A stretch of DNA of 64,000 bases from Apostichopus japonicus. Its lineage: Eukaryota; Echinodermata; Holothuroidea; Aspidochirotida; Stichopodidae. Each line of letters begins with the position of its first letter. Positions within the stretch are counted from its first letter, which is position 1. Location of the stretch: positions 24,287,168 to 24,351,167 of the forward strand of contig NC_092569.1 of assembly GCF_037975245.1 (NCBI RefSeq), in the 5' to 3' direction. Below the pieces are notes generated by a model. That model did no database searches and was not told the DNA's origin. It was given only the letters and a program-made list of their open reading frames with translations. This document shows, piece by piece, positions 1 through 12,800 of this stretch. The translations under genes were made by a program, and so were the position numbers.

Positions 1-1213
1 AGCAGCTTTAAATTAAATACATGTATATATTTGTGGAGACAAAGTTACGTAGTCTATATTAAAGACATCACAGCGTTTAACTCGGTCAATCAAAGCCTAA
101 CGGAGAACATCAATGACAAGTAGAACGGTCAACTTAAACACACTGAAGAGAAATAATTTGTTTCAGCTTTTTAATTTGGCACTAATCATCGATACGACGG
201 AAGCCGGAAGTATCTATTTTGTCATGATCATAAGAATTATGTATGCCATTTTATCATCAACAAAAACATAATATGTTTAGACTTTTTAAGTCTCCCGTGA
301 AGTTGTCAGTCTGTATTGGTCGATAGGTTTGGGCCTACATACAAAGAGTTCATTCTGTTCTGTTCTAAGTTTGTTTCTGTTTGGTTAACTATTTAAAATT
401 CAACTTTTCTATATCACTTTATTCTCAGACAAGCTGCAGGAGTTTTGAAATTTGCTTATGGCTTAAATTGTCAACATTGTGAAATAAGAGCAGCGTGAGA
501 AAGGCAGCTTTCACCATATCTTGCATAGTTTATGTAAGGATTCTTCGAGATTAATTCACTTTTATTGTGCTTTGAGCTGCTTGAATAATTACATAATTAC
601 CCCTCCCTACATATATCGCGGTCTAGATAACAGTAAGTTGATTGGAAACTATAAACTATCGATGGGCCTATCTATATTATTTTACTAACATCTGTACGTC
701 TATTTGGAGTTGTTGTGATATTACAGTCTCACCGCGTGGTATATAGATATATGATGTGTTAACATTTCCTAGGGCTATTGAAATATGACAATTCTATGTT
801 ACTTAATGGTCGAGTTTGAGTGTTTCATCACCATTTTATCTATAAGATATATCATACAGGGTACACTGTAATTCCCGTACGATATTTGGGTTTGTTAAAG
901 CGTAAGGTTGACCTCCTCTAATCGTAGATTTAAGTTCAGACTCAAGGCAGAGTCTAACTTTTGGCTAACTGTTATCGCGTACCAAGTTAAGCAGACTATC
1001 CAATAAATCGATTCATCTGCGGTTAGTGGTCGGTGGTCATGTCGCTATGTACGGGAAAATGTAAACACCAGTCATCCAAAGATAATATCAACAAATGTTG
1101 TTAAAAAAACATCCGTGTGCTCTTTTTCAAATGTTTTAAAACTTTAAATATTCCCACAGTCAAAGACTAATTTCAATGATAAAATTCAAAGAATTTTTGT
1201 TTACGAATCTTAC
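1..1213. other. Left edge, no supported gene
   Basis: AT-rich sequence with no recognisable coding exon on either strand. Similarity to the other lectin copy begins at about 1158. Further exons of the minus-strand lectin copy would be expected to the left of the window or to have been lost. Confidence 0.4.
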
Positions 1214-1348
1214 TTTTGAGTTTTGTTGATCCATCTTCTTCCAGTGTCACTCCTCCAAATGTGATAATGTTGCAATTGTCTCCCTCTTTGATCCATTCAC
1301 TCTTCCCCTCCTTGTTGACATTTGTTCTGCAGTAGCAAGGCTTTTGTC
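1214..1348 (-). CDS. Lectin-family gene, copy 1, exon 2 (partial gene)
   Basis: A 135-nt exon (acceptor TTTGCAG, donor GTAAGA), entered and left in phase 1. It encodes a short segment beginning with KPCYCRTNVNKEGKSEW followed by EGDNC, with two or three cysteines and an acidic tail. It corresponds to 49639-49773 in copy 2, where CYC is CYY. I do not recognise the domain; it vaguely recalls the start of a von Willebrand C module. Later exons of this copy are not in the window. Confidence 0.7.
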
Positions 1349-2433
1349 CTGCAAAGTAAATATTGAAGTTTTTAATTTTGAACTAATTTTTATACATTAA
1401 TGTGACTAGGGAATGTATCAATAATAGAAGCAAAACGCTGTTACGTTTTGATTATAATATTAAGAAATGAAAAAATGCCTAAATGATTACTAACTAAGAA
1501 ATTTACATTGCGAAACATATTTATTCCTTACAAATTAGTATAACAAAAAGTCTGTTCTAACTATAATTCGGGTATCCCTACACATTTTAATGTAGTAATG
1601 GTTCATAAATTTGTATTACTTATTTTCAGGAGGCAGAACCAGGATTTGAAAAAGGAATGTCGTTGACTCCCTGACTGTCTCCCCTGAAAAATTATTTACA
1701 TGGAGGTAGTGGATTCTGAATCATGTATATATTGTAACGTTTACTCAGACTAATATTCTGGGGCGCCTCATTATTCCCTACTGAGGACTGGTGGTTGTAT
1801 GGAAACAAATGCAGCTTGGATGGTTTTGTTTTAGTAGCGAAGAGCCTTGAACCTCTCCATTACATACAGAGAATATAACACAAAAAAAAACAAGTAAAGA
1901 ACAAACGCTGAGATTTCTTTATCTATTACTACAATTAGACAATAAACATCCCAGATGGCCCTCAAAATTAAATAAAAACATTTGTACTTAAACGGAAATG
2001 GTTACAATCGAGATCTCATTACCAGAGTAGAGTCATATAACGATACGCACACACGTGTATAAAAGAATAATATGAAACAGATACAAATACGACCACAATG
2101 ATTGGAGCCAGGGCTACTATCGAACCGAACGATCTGATCGATCTGGGGGTTAAGTGATGTACACCAACACATACCTCTGTATTTGCATTTGTAGATTTTT
2201 ATGCCATGGTCAATGTCATTAAGCATATACAGCCTATATTTAATGCGAGTCTATATATGATCATTCATTGCTAAGAAATCGTGTTGAACCTTCTCTCTCA
2301 GCGATTCGATTTCATTACTTGTGTTATATATATTATGTATCGTGTTCAGACTTGCGTTAAGTTTATCAGTCTTAAGTCACTATAAGGTCTTTGAAGAGGA
2401 TATTTAAATGACTTCTACAGATATGAAACTCAC

Positions 2434-2500
2434 CCTCTGTCCATTCGATGAACAAACATGCTCCAAATATAATGATTGCATCTAACACGGAGAGCTTCAT
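2434..2500 (-). CDS. Lectin-family gene, copy 1, signal-peptide exon
   Basis: ATG at 2500. It encodes MKLSVLDAIIIFGACLFIEW then TEG, a typical secretory signal peptide, and ends at donor GTGAGT in phase 1. It is near identical to 50918-50984. The start codon lies only about 200 bp from the KDZ-class insertion at 2697-2705, so the upstream sequence normally found in copy 2 is displaced by 25.9 kb. Confidence 0.78.
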
Positions 2501-2697
2501 CTTTCCTACTTGATAAAAACTCTTGAATTTAACAAACTCCACGAGATAACAAAATAGTAAATCAAATGAGAAACATTGGCATTAGAAGAGTGTTTCCCTC
2601 TTCTGGGAATCTGTTTAGAAAGAGGCAACAGACACGCCAACCTAAATTTAATCCTTATAACGCAAAGTGTACATTTATGAATATTCATAATTCTTAT

Positions 2698-2705
2698 GAA
2701 TGATC
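2698..2705. repeat. Left target-site duplication of the KDZ-class element
   Basis: GAATGATC immediately left of the element, preceded by T. The same octamer (also preceded by T) lies at 28592-28599. The uninterrupted paralog near 51190 reads AAATGATC at this place. Confidence 0.8.
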
Positions 2706-2820
2706 CACCCAGCTCGTCCAATATTGTATCGCTATATTGCGTCCAAAAGGTACCGTCGACCGCGCAGTTTAGCGGACTAAAATACATTCTAGACCTTCTG
2801 AGAGACATGACGTCATTGCA
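2706..2820 (+). repeat. Left terminal/subterminal inverted repeat of the KDZ-class element
   Basis: Matches the reverse complement of 28480-28590 in ordered words: AGCTCGTCCAAT at 2711 against AGTTCGTCCATT; AAAAGGTA at 2745-2752 (39 bases from the end) against the same word 38 bases from the right end; ACCTTCTGAGA at 2793-2803 (87 bases from the end) against an identical 11-mer 87 bases from the right end. The first word recurs as a direct repeat at 2821. The sequence between words is diverged. Confidence 0.7.
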
Positions 2821-3829
2821 AGCTCGTCCAATCACAGAATGATCATGATGTTAGGCACGAAAACCAATAGCGTTGGTGCGTATGTGAAAACTTTCGGGCC
2901 GGTTTTGGTTGTCGTAGTACAGTAATTGTACCGTGAATGTTATTCTTTCCAGCTACGTATATTCCATAACAACTCCCTGATTAGGTATTGTTAAAAATTT
3001 CTGAAACACCAACCTACAGAAACACAGATAAAAGAAGTTTGCTTCAAAAGTAAGTGATTCAAACATGTTTTTGAGTAAAATTGTCACAGAATCTGCATTT
3101 ATTCTTTGGACAAAATACGTAGGCCTAACTTTTTTAATTGGTTCTCGCCAAGTTGTACAAGTTGTAGGCCTATATACTAGGCAATGTATAGTAGTAGTAC
3201 TATAGCCTGGCTTCATTTATGATTTAGTACTAGAAGTTCTGGCATAGGTAGGCCGAGCTAATTGAAAACACACATGTGACTAACTTATGGGACTGGGAAA
3301 CGTTATGACCCCTTGATTCAAACGGGCAACGTCTGTCAGTTGACCATATTATGCAATTTAATTATGAGGAGCATAATGTTCAAGAAAGACTACTTTCTGT
3401 TGAAAGTATAGGTTTCTGTTAGAAGTGCATGTGTGTTTATAATGGTTACATACCTTTATTGCCACTGCTACAATAGTACAAATGGTGAAACAATATATTG
3501 GACGGTATGGAAAGGTACCGAACCTGTTATTGACGAGTAAACAGGGCTATATGGGACCACAGTATATCTATTTTCTGTGAAAATCCTGCAGATTGAAAAA
3601 TCAACCTATACATATTCTAACATCGGATTCTTCTCACTAATGACAAACAACTTTTGCAGTATTAACAAGTGTTTACGGACTATATTTCTTAATTCTATAG
3701 TTCTGCTCAGATGCTCATTTTGGAAATAAAAATTAATTTTCTACTATGTGTGAAGAAACAGTGATTGAAGATTTACAGTGCTAAGTACTGTACTTGTATA
3801 ATTATCATCATGTCTTTTACAAATTTTAG
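2821..3829. other. Left non-coding arm of the KDZ-class element (5' region of the transposase gene)
   Basis: No convincing coding region. It presumably holds the transposase promoter and a 5' untranslated exon. The direct repeat AGCTCGTCCAAT lies at its start, with a further GAATGATC at 2837-2844. Small reading frames here show no recognisable domains. Confidence 0.4.
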
Positions 3830-3832
3830 GCA

Positions 3833-6800
3833 ATGGCATCAATGGGCCCACCCGTTGGTAAAAAAGCGAAACTGGGCAAGCCTCCGAAACGACGTGCTGT
3901 GTCAGTAAGTCTGACAAAGAAAGGACGTCTGACCTCAAAAACCGTTTGCTTTCGTCAGCGAAGAAGAAAACGAAAGGCAACTTTCAAAGAATTGTTCAGT
4001 AGAATTATTTGGGATGAAGATCTGCAGCTGCAACAACACCTGGATTCTGCAGATGGAAATTCTGATGAATTAACCCAGTCAGCATCCCTAGCCAGGCCTC
4101 AAACTACACAGTCTTCATCCAAGTCATACAAGGAGAAAGTGAAGGCAAGTGAAGAAGCTTGGACTAATATCCGGGGAGAGCTGATGAAGGCATATGTGGG
4201 GTCATTTATGCCACCAGATAACGGTCAGTGCTGTGTCACTGGCTGCATTGCTAAAGTATCGTACAAGTGTGACGACTGCCATCACCACGCATACTTCTGT
4301 GGGCCACATCTTGTTCAGACTCACCAGGGAAAATTGCATGTGCCGTGTTCATATGAGGTATAGTTATTTTATCTACAACCTGTGTAATTGGTTTTCATTT
4401 CAGATGGGAAATATAGTATGTTTAATTCATGGTTCAAACTTATGTTCTAGTCAGTTTTCAGTTTAGTCAAGTACTTGAACAGTAATTAATATGAAAGTTA
4501 AATTTCCAAACAAATTACACATTGCAGGTGGATAATAAATTTTTGTAAAACAGTTATTCACATCATTTTGCAAATTTGTTTGAAAAATTAGGTATAGGAA
4601 TTTGTCATTCACCTTCTGCTTTACAAGTTAATTGACATCTTATCTCCATTAAAGAAACATTTGTCATCAATTCAGACTAGCTGGACTACTTTTGTGCTCT
4701 TCACAACAAATGATCAATTGACATGCATGCATGAGTACAGCTACTCCTATATTGACTTTATTTGCCTGTATATCCACCAAATTGTCACTGTTCATAATGA
4801 TATGCAATGGATATGACTCACCAGTGCCATGTGAGCTTTATCAATCTTTATCAATTGCTTGTGTATATTTTAACTGTGGATCAATAGTGTTCATAAAGTT
4901 TATAAAAGCGAGAAAACAGGTGTTTTCCCTTGAGGTGCAGCTTCTGTGGATAACCACAGGATTTAGCCAGTACCTACTATTTTGCAACTTCTCATAGTTG
5001 ATCTAAAGTTTCTTTGTTTTCTACCTGTATTGAAGCTAGCTATACTTGTTCATGTTAACCACAGCCAGTTTATTTGTACTGCTTTATGGCAGTTTATCAG
5101 ACTTGATTGTGGTGTGTGCGCTCTAAAGAAACAATCCTTTCATTGATTTTTAGTTGATACTGTTGAATTTCACAGGACACTGTTGTTTATGAGAAACTTT
5201 AAGAAACATGTCTTGTTAAAACTAAAGAACAGGTTGACACTAAAGTGGCATTTTCAATTTACTATTCAAGTAATTAAGGTCGAAGGGGTTGTGCATGTTA
5301 TGCCTTGAATTCCAAGAAATAGATTAGAAACAGTTGATCAATATTTAATAACATTCAGATGAATCATATAAGTCTGTTGTAATTGTATATTATTTGATGT
5401 TTCTGTCTAACCCGGCCCACAAAGTTCATATTTCCAACAGCTATATTTTTCAGTTCTCTCAAACCAAGGAATCTATTTTTTTAACAGTCAGGGGCTTTCG
5501 CCCATGGCTTGCTACAGAGCCTTAAGCATGGAAACAGCTAAATACTAGAATGAATAGATAGTATAATATACAATATTCTTTCATTTTCTTCTTTTGGACA
5601 GGATGAAACATTGACAGAGGTCTTTGTAAAACAGGAACCATGGTATCCAAAGGGAGACCACGACTGTGAATCGGTCCAGACACACAATATTGTTGTTGTA
5701 GATTACAAAGGTAGGTACATATCATACATGTTATATTCACTGACAATATCCATGCAGTTAATTACATTATTAAGTTGTTACCAGTAGGCATGGGGTACTG
5801 TAAATGTAATCATCAATCACCTTGGCTCGGCTGAATTTTTATTTAATTGAAACAATTGTTTGTTTAAAGAAAAGACAGTTAATCATGGCTTTAGACAGTG
5901 GTTTTGCTTTTCAACAGGCCAAAAGCATGAAAATGTCTCCTTTGAAATATGACAAAACCCAATTTTTTAAAACAAATTCTCCAAAAAATATACAGTATTT
6001 CAAATGTTGCAGTAGTTTTATAGAGGTTTAGAAATTGTTCTACAATTTCAGTGCAACAGTCTAAGCATCAGTGAGTATTCAGAAAAGTTTTATAAAAATA
6101 CTAATAGAATGTCACAATATCAGTGCTGCTGTGTAAATATTAAGTTAACTTCACTGAAATGTAAACATTTAAATTAAGCAACACTCTGCATGGTTTCAGA
6201 CTGACGATGATATTCATTTTTACAGGCCGACAACATGATATTCCAGTGGCATTTTGCAACTGTGAGTCTGAAGCAACTCAACTTGTTCGTATGGGACTAT
6301 GGCCAGCATCTGCAGTCAAACCACAGGTTGCATTTTCTGTAGACCTGATGAGATGGTTGACAGTCATGTCACTGGAATGCCATGTTGCACTCAGAAACCT
6401 TTGTCAAGCACTGAGTTGGATGGTGCCTAAAACCCTACCAATCTTAGTGAGTTTTCATTTTTAGTGATTCATGTTATACTGTATAAGTTTTTACATACAA
6501 TTCTTTGGTTTGTGTCATGTAAATTATTGATTGATAGAATTTCACCACAAAAAGGTTGTAGCTGTATGTGATGCCTACATTATCAGATATATACATAAGC
6601 TTTCATGTATTACACATATCATTTCATCTACAATTTTTTTATTTTCAGGTCAAAAACCCTTATTCCCTGCTCTCGAAGAACTCCTTTGCAGAGTTCCGTT
6701 TTATGTGCAACCAATTGGACAGTTTTAAATTCCTTCAAAACCCACTGCTCCACAAACCCCTCAAACCAAGCTGTCTTGCTTGCCCGAAGGTAGGTACTGT

Positions 6801-9800
6801 ACTGCACTAGGGACCTTATTTGATGTGAATGTTGATCTTTATATGGAGATAATAATTAATTGTGGCATTAATTGTTTGTGGGGTTCCGTGTTCATCATGA
6901 GGACTGTCAGCTGCTTCTATCAATCTGAATCATTAGAATGCTGCTGTATAGAACCACCATGTCATCAGCAGTAATACATTCCTTATACAACTGAAGCAGA
7001 AATATGGGATTCAAATTGACAGTGCTACTTGAAACTGTCTTTACAATGTTCTGTAGTAATCACTGGCATGCAATAGCCTAAAACATTATACTGATATGAG
7101 CAATTGGGATTTCTCTCTTGCTCTCTTGAACAGACCGGTGGTAAAAGAATTTTAAGCTTGGATGCTATGTTTGGCTTGAAGCGTTGGAAGAAGTCTGGCT
7201 CGAGCGAGTTGCCCCCAAAGTATGTAGATTCTTTCTTTTTGGAGCAGAACGTAGTGGATGGCTTTGTCCAGAGCTACCATCATCAGGCCACTAGCAAACA
7301 GGTAACAATAAATTAATACATCTCTATATCCTTGCCGAAGGAATCTATCTGGTTGTGTGCGTGTGTGAGCATGTATGTTTCAATGTGGCATATACTGTAT
7401 ATGATGGTGAAGCCGTGTTTTTGTATCCATGTTTGTATGGGAAACCTCCACTTGTTAACATGATAAGCACCATTTTATGTTTTGGTTGTGTTAAATTCAT
7501 ACTTACTCAGTACATAGATGCACCATATTTATTGCTCAGTTGTTGATTGAAAACTGTACTTCTGGTATTGTGGCTAACTTAGTGATTTTTACTTGGGTTT
7601 CTATTAAAGTCTGAGTCTTGAATGTGTTAGTTATAACAACAGAAAATGATCCCAAATGCTCAAGGAAGCCAGATCTGGTTGTTTAAAGGTTGCTATTTCA
7701 AGACAATTTCCTGATTTTCTACGGCGGTGATTAATTTGTTTGAAGTTCCAGCTTTACCTTTACTATTTGAATCTGCCTATAGGGGCTTCACTCTGACCTC
7801 TGCGATGACTCACATAGCAGGGTGCACATTGGTAGACAAGCCAGGTGTTACCCTATAGACAACATCCTAAATGAGGTAGCTAAATTACTTATGTATGTCA
7901 GGCAAGGAATCACAAAAGACAAAACCTCATAGCTTTCTGGTTATCATGTCACTAAATCCTTTAAATAACTTTAAACATCGTGCCAACTGGTATCTGACAC
8001 ATATTGATGTTATATACACCTAGGGTATAATGATTAATGCTTCATTGCAATTGCAGAACTGTAGCACATTTCAAGCTGGTGATCTCATGCAGTCAAAGAA
8101 CAAATCAAAGAAAATAGATGAGACGGGAGTGTTCGGGAGCGTCTGCAGGCACGAGATGCCAATTTCATTCTTTAGTCTTCGCCAGGGGGAGCAGTAAGTA
8201 TATATGTAACCTAAAACATATCATCATCATCATTAATCAGTATTTATTAAGCGCTGTTATGGTGGAACACTGCAAGAAGTGCCTTGAAAGAGAAAGGTTT
8301 AGGCTGCTTCTTGAAGCTGTTTAGTGAGTGGCAATGTCTGAGTTCATGTGACTTTATAAACAAGGGCCAATTTTCTATAGAATGCAGAAATATCATATCC
8401 ATTGAATTTGAAGGGAGGCTCAATAAGGAGATTAGCATGTGGAAAGCTTTGAGAATGAGTTGGCTTGTGAGGGGAAATGAAATCCCACAAATATTAAGGT
8501 GTAATCCATGAAGGGCCTTCCATATAGTCAGAAGGGCCTTCCCTATAGTCAGAAGGGCCTTTCATATAGTTCCATACTTGAAGTATAGCCATTTGGATGC
8601 TAAATTCTATTTCACTCAAAAAACAGTATCCACTCCAAAGGCCTTATTGACAAAGTAGTTCTGGGGATGAGTGATGAGGTATACCCCTGGTGGAGTACCA
8701 AGCATGGGCATACTGTACAGAGTTTGATCACTCCTGTAGTTAGTTATATGAACACCAGAAAAGTAGTACCCAGGATTATCTTTATCAGTATGATTAAAGT
8801 GCTACTCACTCAACCTAATTTTCCCAATTACAATCCTGCATCATCGAAAATCATGAAGTTATGGTTATTTTTGTTTAAAGAAGACCCATTTTAATAAACA
8901 TGAAAAAAATATACCTAGAGTTAGTAATAAAATGAACTATTACACCCAGTTACATTTGATCCATCCATCATAGTAAAAAAAAAGACTTATTTGTGACTAT
9001 TACGTATCGTGTGTGTACAAGCCATCATCTTTATTAATTGCTTTATTTCAGACTTTCCAATGCAGTCTATATGGTACAGCATCTGTTGAAAGAATTGCCG
9101 AATACCCAGCATTACATTTTGTACGACATTGCCTGTATGTTAGAAGCTCACCTTAAGGTACGGTAATTGAAATACTTTATAATTATGTATAGCTTACATC
9201 AAATGAGACTACCAATCTCAATAGGTTAGGGTAAAATGGAAAATAGTGTCACATTTACAGGAAACTAAAGTCTAAACAGTGTGTGAAGAAAGAAACTGGT
9301 TGAGGGGTTGGACATTCACAATTGATAACCCTCCCTCATCCATGCTATTGGTAACCACATGGGTAAACAGTGATCATAATTGGTTTCTATTGGTTAGAAC
9401 ATTAACTTATTTTACCTGGCATCACATAGTATATCACAAAGCAATGGAGCTTTGTGATATCATAAGGAATATTCCCCATAGATGAAGCAATCATCCGCAG
9501 TGGCGTAGGAAGGTTCTTTTGAGTGGGGGGCTGAAGACTGATGGCCGGCCTGGGGGAGGGGTCTAAGGGATAGGGGGTGTCCCTCTCCCTTTGGAATTTT
9601 TTTGCATTTCCAGGTGGCCTTAGATGCAATTTGGCGCAATATAGCACACTTCAACACCCACTCCATTTTGTAAATAATTTTGTATTTTCACCTGGCCTTA
9701 GATGCAATTTGGTGCTCCAAATGAGATTTTTTTCTCATTTGGAAATGAAAGGGTTTTCTGACTTGCGAAGTGGGGGGGGGGGCGGAATGAAACTTCTGCC

Positions 9801-12800
9801 CCTCCATATTTTTCACTGGGGGCTGGCCCCCCAGCCCCCCGCCCCCGGTTCCTACGCCCTTGATCATCCGGACAATGACTTGCTAAAATAACAAGCTTAA
9901 TTTTAGTGGGTAATTGAAATTTACTTGCAACATTTACATACAAAGAAAGAAAACAAAACTTACTTTCTATCTCTCCCTATTTCTTTCCTTAAGCACATTC
10001 AGTATGTATACATTATTTCTATTACTTATGAATTTTGGGACTCATAAATAATTGCAAATAGAATAGTTTAGTGTGTACAAATTGCTATTGAATTTTGAAT
10101 TTGCTAAGTGATAGTGAATAAATTATTCCTTGACTTGGTCTGTTGTCTGTATTGTGATTTGATGAGAGCAGAGAAAGCCTCCACAAAAACATAGTTACAA
10201 GTATGTTTTTCTTTCAATAAGCCATCACATGCATAGACAGGAATTAAACATTTTCATTCCCCCAAAAAGATTCAATGCATAATGTTCTTTAAATTTTGTT
10301 TTCTCTGCAACAGAAATCAGGGCAACATGCACTGCTGTCCAAAATCAAACTAGCTGTTCCAGCTTTTCACATTTATGGGCACAAACCTTCATGCCAGGTA
10401 ACAGTCTTATTCTATCAATTTCAACTCAATATCTATAACTTAAACATGTATTCTGTAAGCTGGCAAGGAAAGCAATGTGCAATCATTGTGTACCAAAACA
10501 TCTTGTAACCAGTTATTGATGAAATGTACAGTTCTTGTACCTTTCATGTGTTATGTCCTTAGTTGGTATCAGCCATAGTGACATGTTTAGAATGACTCTT
10601 GGCCAGAATCAACAAGAGCATGTGCATCAGCAGTTAGTTTCACATATACTCTTTTAATCAAAAGAAGAAGTTCTAGCAAACTAGCTACCAACACATTCCC
10701 GTTGTGTCAAGCAATATTTGTTGAAGTGCTCTTTGTTGTTTATGTTTGCATATTCCTTAATGCTAATCCTAAGATGTAGTAGGATCAATTCTGCTCATTT
10801 TGTTGTATATTAGTTACAACATGTCCCTAATTTACAAGCTTGCAAGCACAGGACAGCATAAACCAACATAACATAACATAGTTATATATTTCCACAGATC
10901 ACATACAGTACAAGACGGGTTGATGGATTTGCCCTCAGTGATGGTGAGCAAGTAGAAAGGCTGTGGTCGTACATGCGGAATTTTGTGACGAGTACACGAG
11001 AGATGACTCCATCCCACAGGATTGATGCTCTATGTGATGCTCTGATACATTATGCCCACAAAACAACAAGACACCTTGGTAATGCAACTTAAAATGACGC
11101 AATGGTTTAAAATTTTAATAATTCCGGTCAGTTCATAGCAATATTAATTGTTGGAATCCTGTAGTATTCCTTATTGTGTATTTCATTGCTGTACAAAGTA
11201 AAATGCTAATTAGCTTGTACAGTATTTCTTATTTTCTTACATCGATTGTTAAGTGCAATACCAAATGGTTGCCATACTGTTTGATATCATATATACTTTT
11301 TGTGTGCCAGTTGGGTAATTAATCAGTAGTATATGAATTCTTCATTAATTACTTCAATTAGGTGAAATCCTCCTGCAAAGATATCATCGTGCAACCCAGG
11401 CTGTGAATACTGCAAAGGAAGAACTGGCAGAAGCCATGTCGTCTCATCAGCAAGGTTTGTGATCAGTAGTAGCTTTTAACACGCCAATAGATGGGGGGGG
11501 GGGGGGGGGAAAGGGGTAATGGTTGGCATGGGTCCTGCAGAGTAGAGGGGAGCAGTTCATTAACACAGTCACAGTAACTGCTTCCAATGTGCTATTTGCT
11601 GTAATATTAACTTATATCACATGACATGATGTGTTGGTAGATCCTATCTTGTATTATCTTGTGTTGAAAAGATCCATATGGTTCTCTGATTTGTCGGGTA
11701 AAGAATGAAATTGCCACCCCTTTGTTGTGGATGAATTTAACTGATGGATCAGAACTTACAATGCACAATGGAAATACCCACCACCCTAACCTCCCCTAAC
11801 CCCCTTCCCCCCAAAAAAATAATAATAATATATATATATATATATATGTCACATACCCAAATTAATTGTATGCATGTGTGTGAAAGGAAATAAGTTCATG
11901 TAATGGAAACTTTGGCTTACATATTCAATTGAAATTCAAAGTGTCTTTGGCATCAAAATTGCCCCAACGTATAGACAGAACTTTGCAACCTGCTGCAAAA
12001 GTTGTACAGCTGAGTATTTGTACATACTTTATTTCAAAGTGACGCTGGGAAACAAAAACAAAGGATAAAAAGTGTTGTGTTAAGTAGTGTTCAATGTAGT
12101 GACCACATCTGAGGAAACATTTAACAGTCTTTCAGCCAGAAATGTTCCTTCAAAGCAATGCCTTAATCATTCACTTATATTACACAACAGGTTCAGAACC
12201 AATCACTGAGACGATGATTCGAAGATGGAGAGTTGAGCTGACATCAACCCAAGTGTCTCCTTCTGTGTTGACTAGTAAGATTTAACTGTAATCCACTTTT
12301 TTAGGAAAGCTCATTCATGTTTCTTCTTATTATATAATAGCCAAAGATGGCCAGTGAATGTATGTTGTACTGATCAAATTCTCTTGTTGGGTAAGAATAT
12401 TTTTAGTTTTCATCAGCATTCTTGTAGAACTCAATTGATGCAACTTTCTCTTTTTGATGATGCTTCCTGCTTGTTTATCTCCACTTGCAGCATCTGGTGC
12501 AGACATGTCAACAAACGAGGCATATGCTATCCAGCTGTCAACATATTATGATATGTGGTGAGTTTATTGTACTCAACTTATGTGTATAACTTTGTATCAG
12601 CTATTATTACTTAATTCAACAATAGCAGTTTTATGAATGTCATATACGTACTCGTGTGCTGATCTTTCAGCATAAGTCGTGCAGGGTGCAAACAAACAAC
12701 AACAATATGTATGTCCTTCAACTACAATGCTCAAACAGACACATGCTTCTACATTTGGTTCATGCGAGCAATATTGCATTAAATTCATAATTGCAGATAT

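Larger units (their letters stand above)
1158..2697. repeat. Segmental duplication block A (copy 1)
   Basis: Same orientation and closely similar to 49582-51190, with small indels, covering the first two lectin exons and their intron. The similarity is cut at 2697 by the KDZ-class insertion and resumes at 28592. Confidence 0.9.
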
